Shown here piece by piece: positions 43,067 through 44,578 of a DNA stretch of 44,578 nt (its first letter is position 1; every line of letters starts with the position of its first letter). This stretch comes from Anaerolineae bacterium (GTDB lineage: Bacteria; Chloroflexota; Anaerolineae; 4572-78; J111), in assembly GCA_020433835.1 (NCBI GenBank), contig JAGRBY010000006.1, positions 1 to 44,578 on the forward strand. The letters run 5' to 3'. The notes beneath the pieces are model-generated. The model had not been told where the DNA came from. It saw only the letters and a program-made list of their open reading frames with translations, and made no database searches. The translations under genes were made by a program, and so were the position numbers.

Positions 43067-44083
43067 TCAAGCAGCAGCGAGACGAGGCAACTGCGAGAAA
43101 AGGTCATTTTGTTGAAAACTTTGGGATAAGCAAATTTGATTAGAAATAGTTTGCGCCAATTGCAGGGCAAAAACACCGTCATGGCCGGTAACATCGCAAT
43201 CCGTTACGCCGGCTATACTGTCTACAAAGTGGCGCAATTCTAAAAGCAGCGGCTCGATCATCGGCACATGAATCTTTTCGATAATGCTTTCCTGCCGATA
43301 TTTACCGGCGTTGTGTTTACCCACATACTCGGGCAAAGTGCGCCGATGAATCATCAGCGTTTTACCCAATAAATCGGCTTCAATATAGGCTCCTTCGGCA
43401 ATAACCTCAATCGAGCGAACTTTTTGCTCGGTTACGCGGGAGGCAAAGAGGGTTGAAACAGGGCCGTTAATAAACGAAAAATTGGCTACAGCATGGTCAA
43501 TAGCCTGAGTAGATATCGAACGTCCCCACGCGCTCAAACTTTCAAAGTTCTTGCCCAACAGGTTGATAATTAAATCGAGGTCATGAATCATCAAATCCCG
43601 AATAACATCAACATCCGTGTTACTGGTATCAAAAGGGCTTAAGCGTTTAATATTAACTGCAATCAACGGTAAATCTTTAATAACATTTTTTAGCTCTATA
43701 AAAACCGGATTAAAGCGTTCGATGTGGCCTACTTGTAATACTCTTTCATTTTTAGCGGCGCATTCAATTAAGGCCCGGCCTTGCTCAATATTTTCGGTAA
43801 TGGGTTTTTCAACTAAAACATGAACGCCTTTGTCAAGGGCTTCCATAGCTAAACCAAAGTGCGATGGCGTGGTGGTTACAATGCTAACGGCATCAACCTG
43901 GTCAAGAAGCCGGCGATAATCCTGAAAAAATTGCGTTTCATATTCAACCGCAATATCCTGGCCGCGCTGGGCATTTCTATCGGCTACACCAACGAGGTCA
44001 ACGTTACGCAGCCCGGAATAAACACGGCAGTGTCGCTCGCCCATAGTACCAACACCAATTACACCAACTCGAATATTTTTCAC
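43067..44083 (-). CDS. Gfo/Idh/MocA family oxidoreductase, probable nucleotide-sugar 3-dehydrogenase
   Basis: A 338-residue NAD(P)-dependent dehydrogenase. GVIGVGTMGERH (residues 7-18) is the Rossmann motif, VEKPIT (Glu92, Lys93, Pro94) is the family catalytic motif, and GHIERFNPVF plus MIHDLDLI follow. The GH-ERFNP sequence is typical of the subgroup often annotated as UDP-GlcNAc 3-dehydrogenase, used on the way to 3-amino sugars, although no partner aminotransferase is visible here. GTG start at 44083 with AGGAG upstream. Followed 39 bp later by the phosphopantetheinyl transferase gene. Confidence 0.78.
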   Translation of the reverse strand: MKNIRVGVIGVGTMGERHCRVYSGLRNVDLVGVADRNAQRGQDIAVEYETQFFQDYRRLLDQVDAVSIVTTTPSHFGLAMEALDKGVHVLVEKPITENIEQGRALIECAAKNERVLQVGHIERFNPVFIELKNVIKDLPLIAVNIKRLSPFDTSNTDVDVIRDLMIHDLDLIINLLGKNFESLSAWGRSISTQAIDHAVANFSFINGPVSTLFASRVTEQKVRSIEVIAEGAYIEADLLGKTLMIHRRTLPEYVGKHNAGKYRQESIIEKIHVPMIEPLLLELRHFVDSIAGVTDCDVTGHDGVFALQLAQTISNQICLSQSFQQNDLFSQLPRLAAA

Positions 44084-44480
44084 GTTGTCTCCTCACTTTG
44101 TGGGATTAAATTTAAGAATTATAAATAAGGCGCATCTGCGTCAACAGATGAACCGGCTTCCTAAAAACAGAAAGAGCTTAAGGCAGCTTAACATATGTTT
44201 GTATATAAACAGTTTGATAAACAAAAGAATATAGTTAGATTATATAGGTTCTTGTTAAATGAATTTCGTAGATTTGATAGGTGACGAAACACATTTATAA
44301 CTGGTGTGCAGTCGAGAGTTTTGACGAGGACATTTTAGCCCGGAGAATGACACCACACCTGCATTCGGCTAAAATTATCGAGAAAATTTCTTCAAAGACA
44401 ATAGACACGTTGTCTATCCCTGCTGTTAAATACACTTTGGCTCAATATGGATTCTAAGGAGGTCATAGAAGTGGAGGCAA
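44084..44480. other. Non-coding region upstream of the Gfo/Idh gene
   Basis: AT-rich with no supported gene. A weak minus-strand array candidate lies at 44185-44240 (see findings). A hairpin with ATTTTAGCC (44332-44340) pairing with 44367-44375, plus an inner GAATG/CATTC pair (44345-44349 with 44362-44366), may be a repeat remnant or structured RNA. Confidence 0.45.
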
Positions 44481-44485
44481 TGGTC

Positions 44486-44578
44486 ATGCCCGAATGTCTT
44501 TGTCGGGCATCCAATAGGTCGTATGGCGCTAGATTCCCGCTAAACTTGTCCTCGCGTAGGCGGGGAAACATGCGGGAC
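44486..44578. repeat. Dispersed palindromic repeat cluster at the window edge
   Basis: ATGCCCGA (44486-44493) pairs with TCGGGCAT (44503-44510). Then ATTCCCGC (44533-44540) faces TGCGGGA near 44571-44577, enclosing a second GC-rich palindrome (CCTCGCG-TAG-GCGGGG at 44550-44565). Such nested GTCATGCCCGA / ATTCCCGC blocks are common intergenic repeats. The element runs off the end of the window. Confidence 0.55.

Noticed and set aside
44530..44578. GC-rich palindrome at the right edge resembling a type I-E CRISPR repeat
   Set aside because: Only one copy with no spacer-repeat periodicity; it fits a nested dispersed intergenic repeat better.
44471..44578. Open frame starting at a GTG with AAGGAGG eight bases upstream and running off the window
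   Set aside because: The ribosome site is good, but nearly the whole frame lies in dispersed palindromic repeat sequence and it is too short to judge.

Overview
The window is a large exopolysaccharide / cell-surface glycan locus. The likely host is a Chloroflexota (Anaerolineae-like) bacterium. This is an inference from the overall style of the proteins: Thr/Pro-rich 'TATPTP' linkers, secreted proteins carrying an LPxI-type tag (IFLPLI, YLPIV), a Cys-rich N-terminal 'CPYLGL' domain ahead of a membrane anchor, and moderate-to-low GC. No rRNA, tRNA or CRISPR array was seen.

Layout. (1) 1-953: 3' part of a heptose-phosphate-type GHMP kinase, closed by a strong bidirectional hairpin. (2) 1069-7127, minus strand: two large secreted proteins, a DUF5060-type glycosidase-like enzyme and a PQQ-type beta-propeller protein. 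(3) 7580-13712, plus strand: GT-C membrane glycosyltransferase, sialidase-like propeller, Wzm/Wzt-type ABC exporter and a GT2 enzyme. (4) 13964-19790: epimerase-like SDR, GT4, AlgD-like GDP-mannose dehydrogenase, GT4, GT2. (5) 20001-23795: AlgI-like MBOAT acetyltransferase, SGNH-hydrolase-like partner, GT4. (6) 24272-29520: GT4, GT4, Wzy/WaaL-type polymerase or ligase, GT2. (7) 29823-32417: GT4 and a second GT-C enzyme. (8) 32603-36767: membrane-anchored multidomain surface protein and a Wzz/BY-kinase fusion. (9) 37319-40268: GalE and a second Wzy/WaaL-type protein with a TPR-like tail. (10) 40495-44083, minus strand: Gfo/Idh/MocA dehydrogenase, Sfp-type phosphopantetheinyl transferase, PqqD-like protein and GT4.

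How the genes work together: AlgD, GalE, the SDR, the Gfo/Idh enzyme and the GHMP kinase supply activated sugars. About eleven glycosyltransferases build the repeat. The MBOAT/SGNH pair probably O-acetylates it. An ABC exporter and a Wzy/Wzz set provide two assembly modules, and the secreted enzymes may trim or bind the product.

The most striking signal is regulatory. Six promoter regions (7436-7491, 23990-24045, 29724-29779, 32439-32494, 37115-37170 on the plus strand; 42092-42147 on the minus strand) share one exact 56-bp geometry. Each has four 7-bp direct-repeat units at an 11-bp period, the first always TTCTAAC, then exactly 10 bp, then a TAnnnT -10 box, with no obvious sigma-70 -35 box. 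This is the geometry of a Pho-box-like array for an OmpR/PhoB-family response regulator. It would tie most of the locus into one regulon. Several palindromic, MITE-like elements sit directly beside these promoters.
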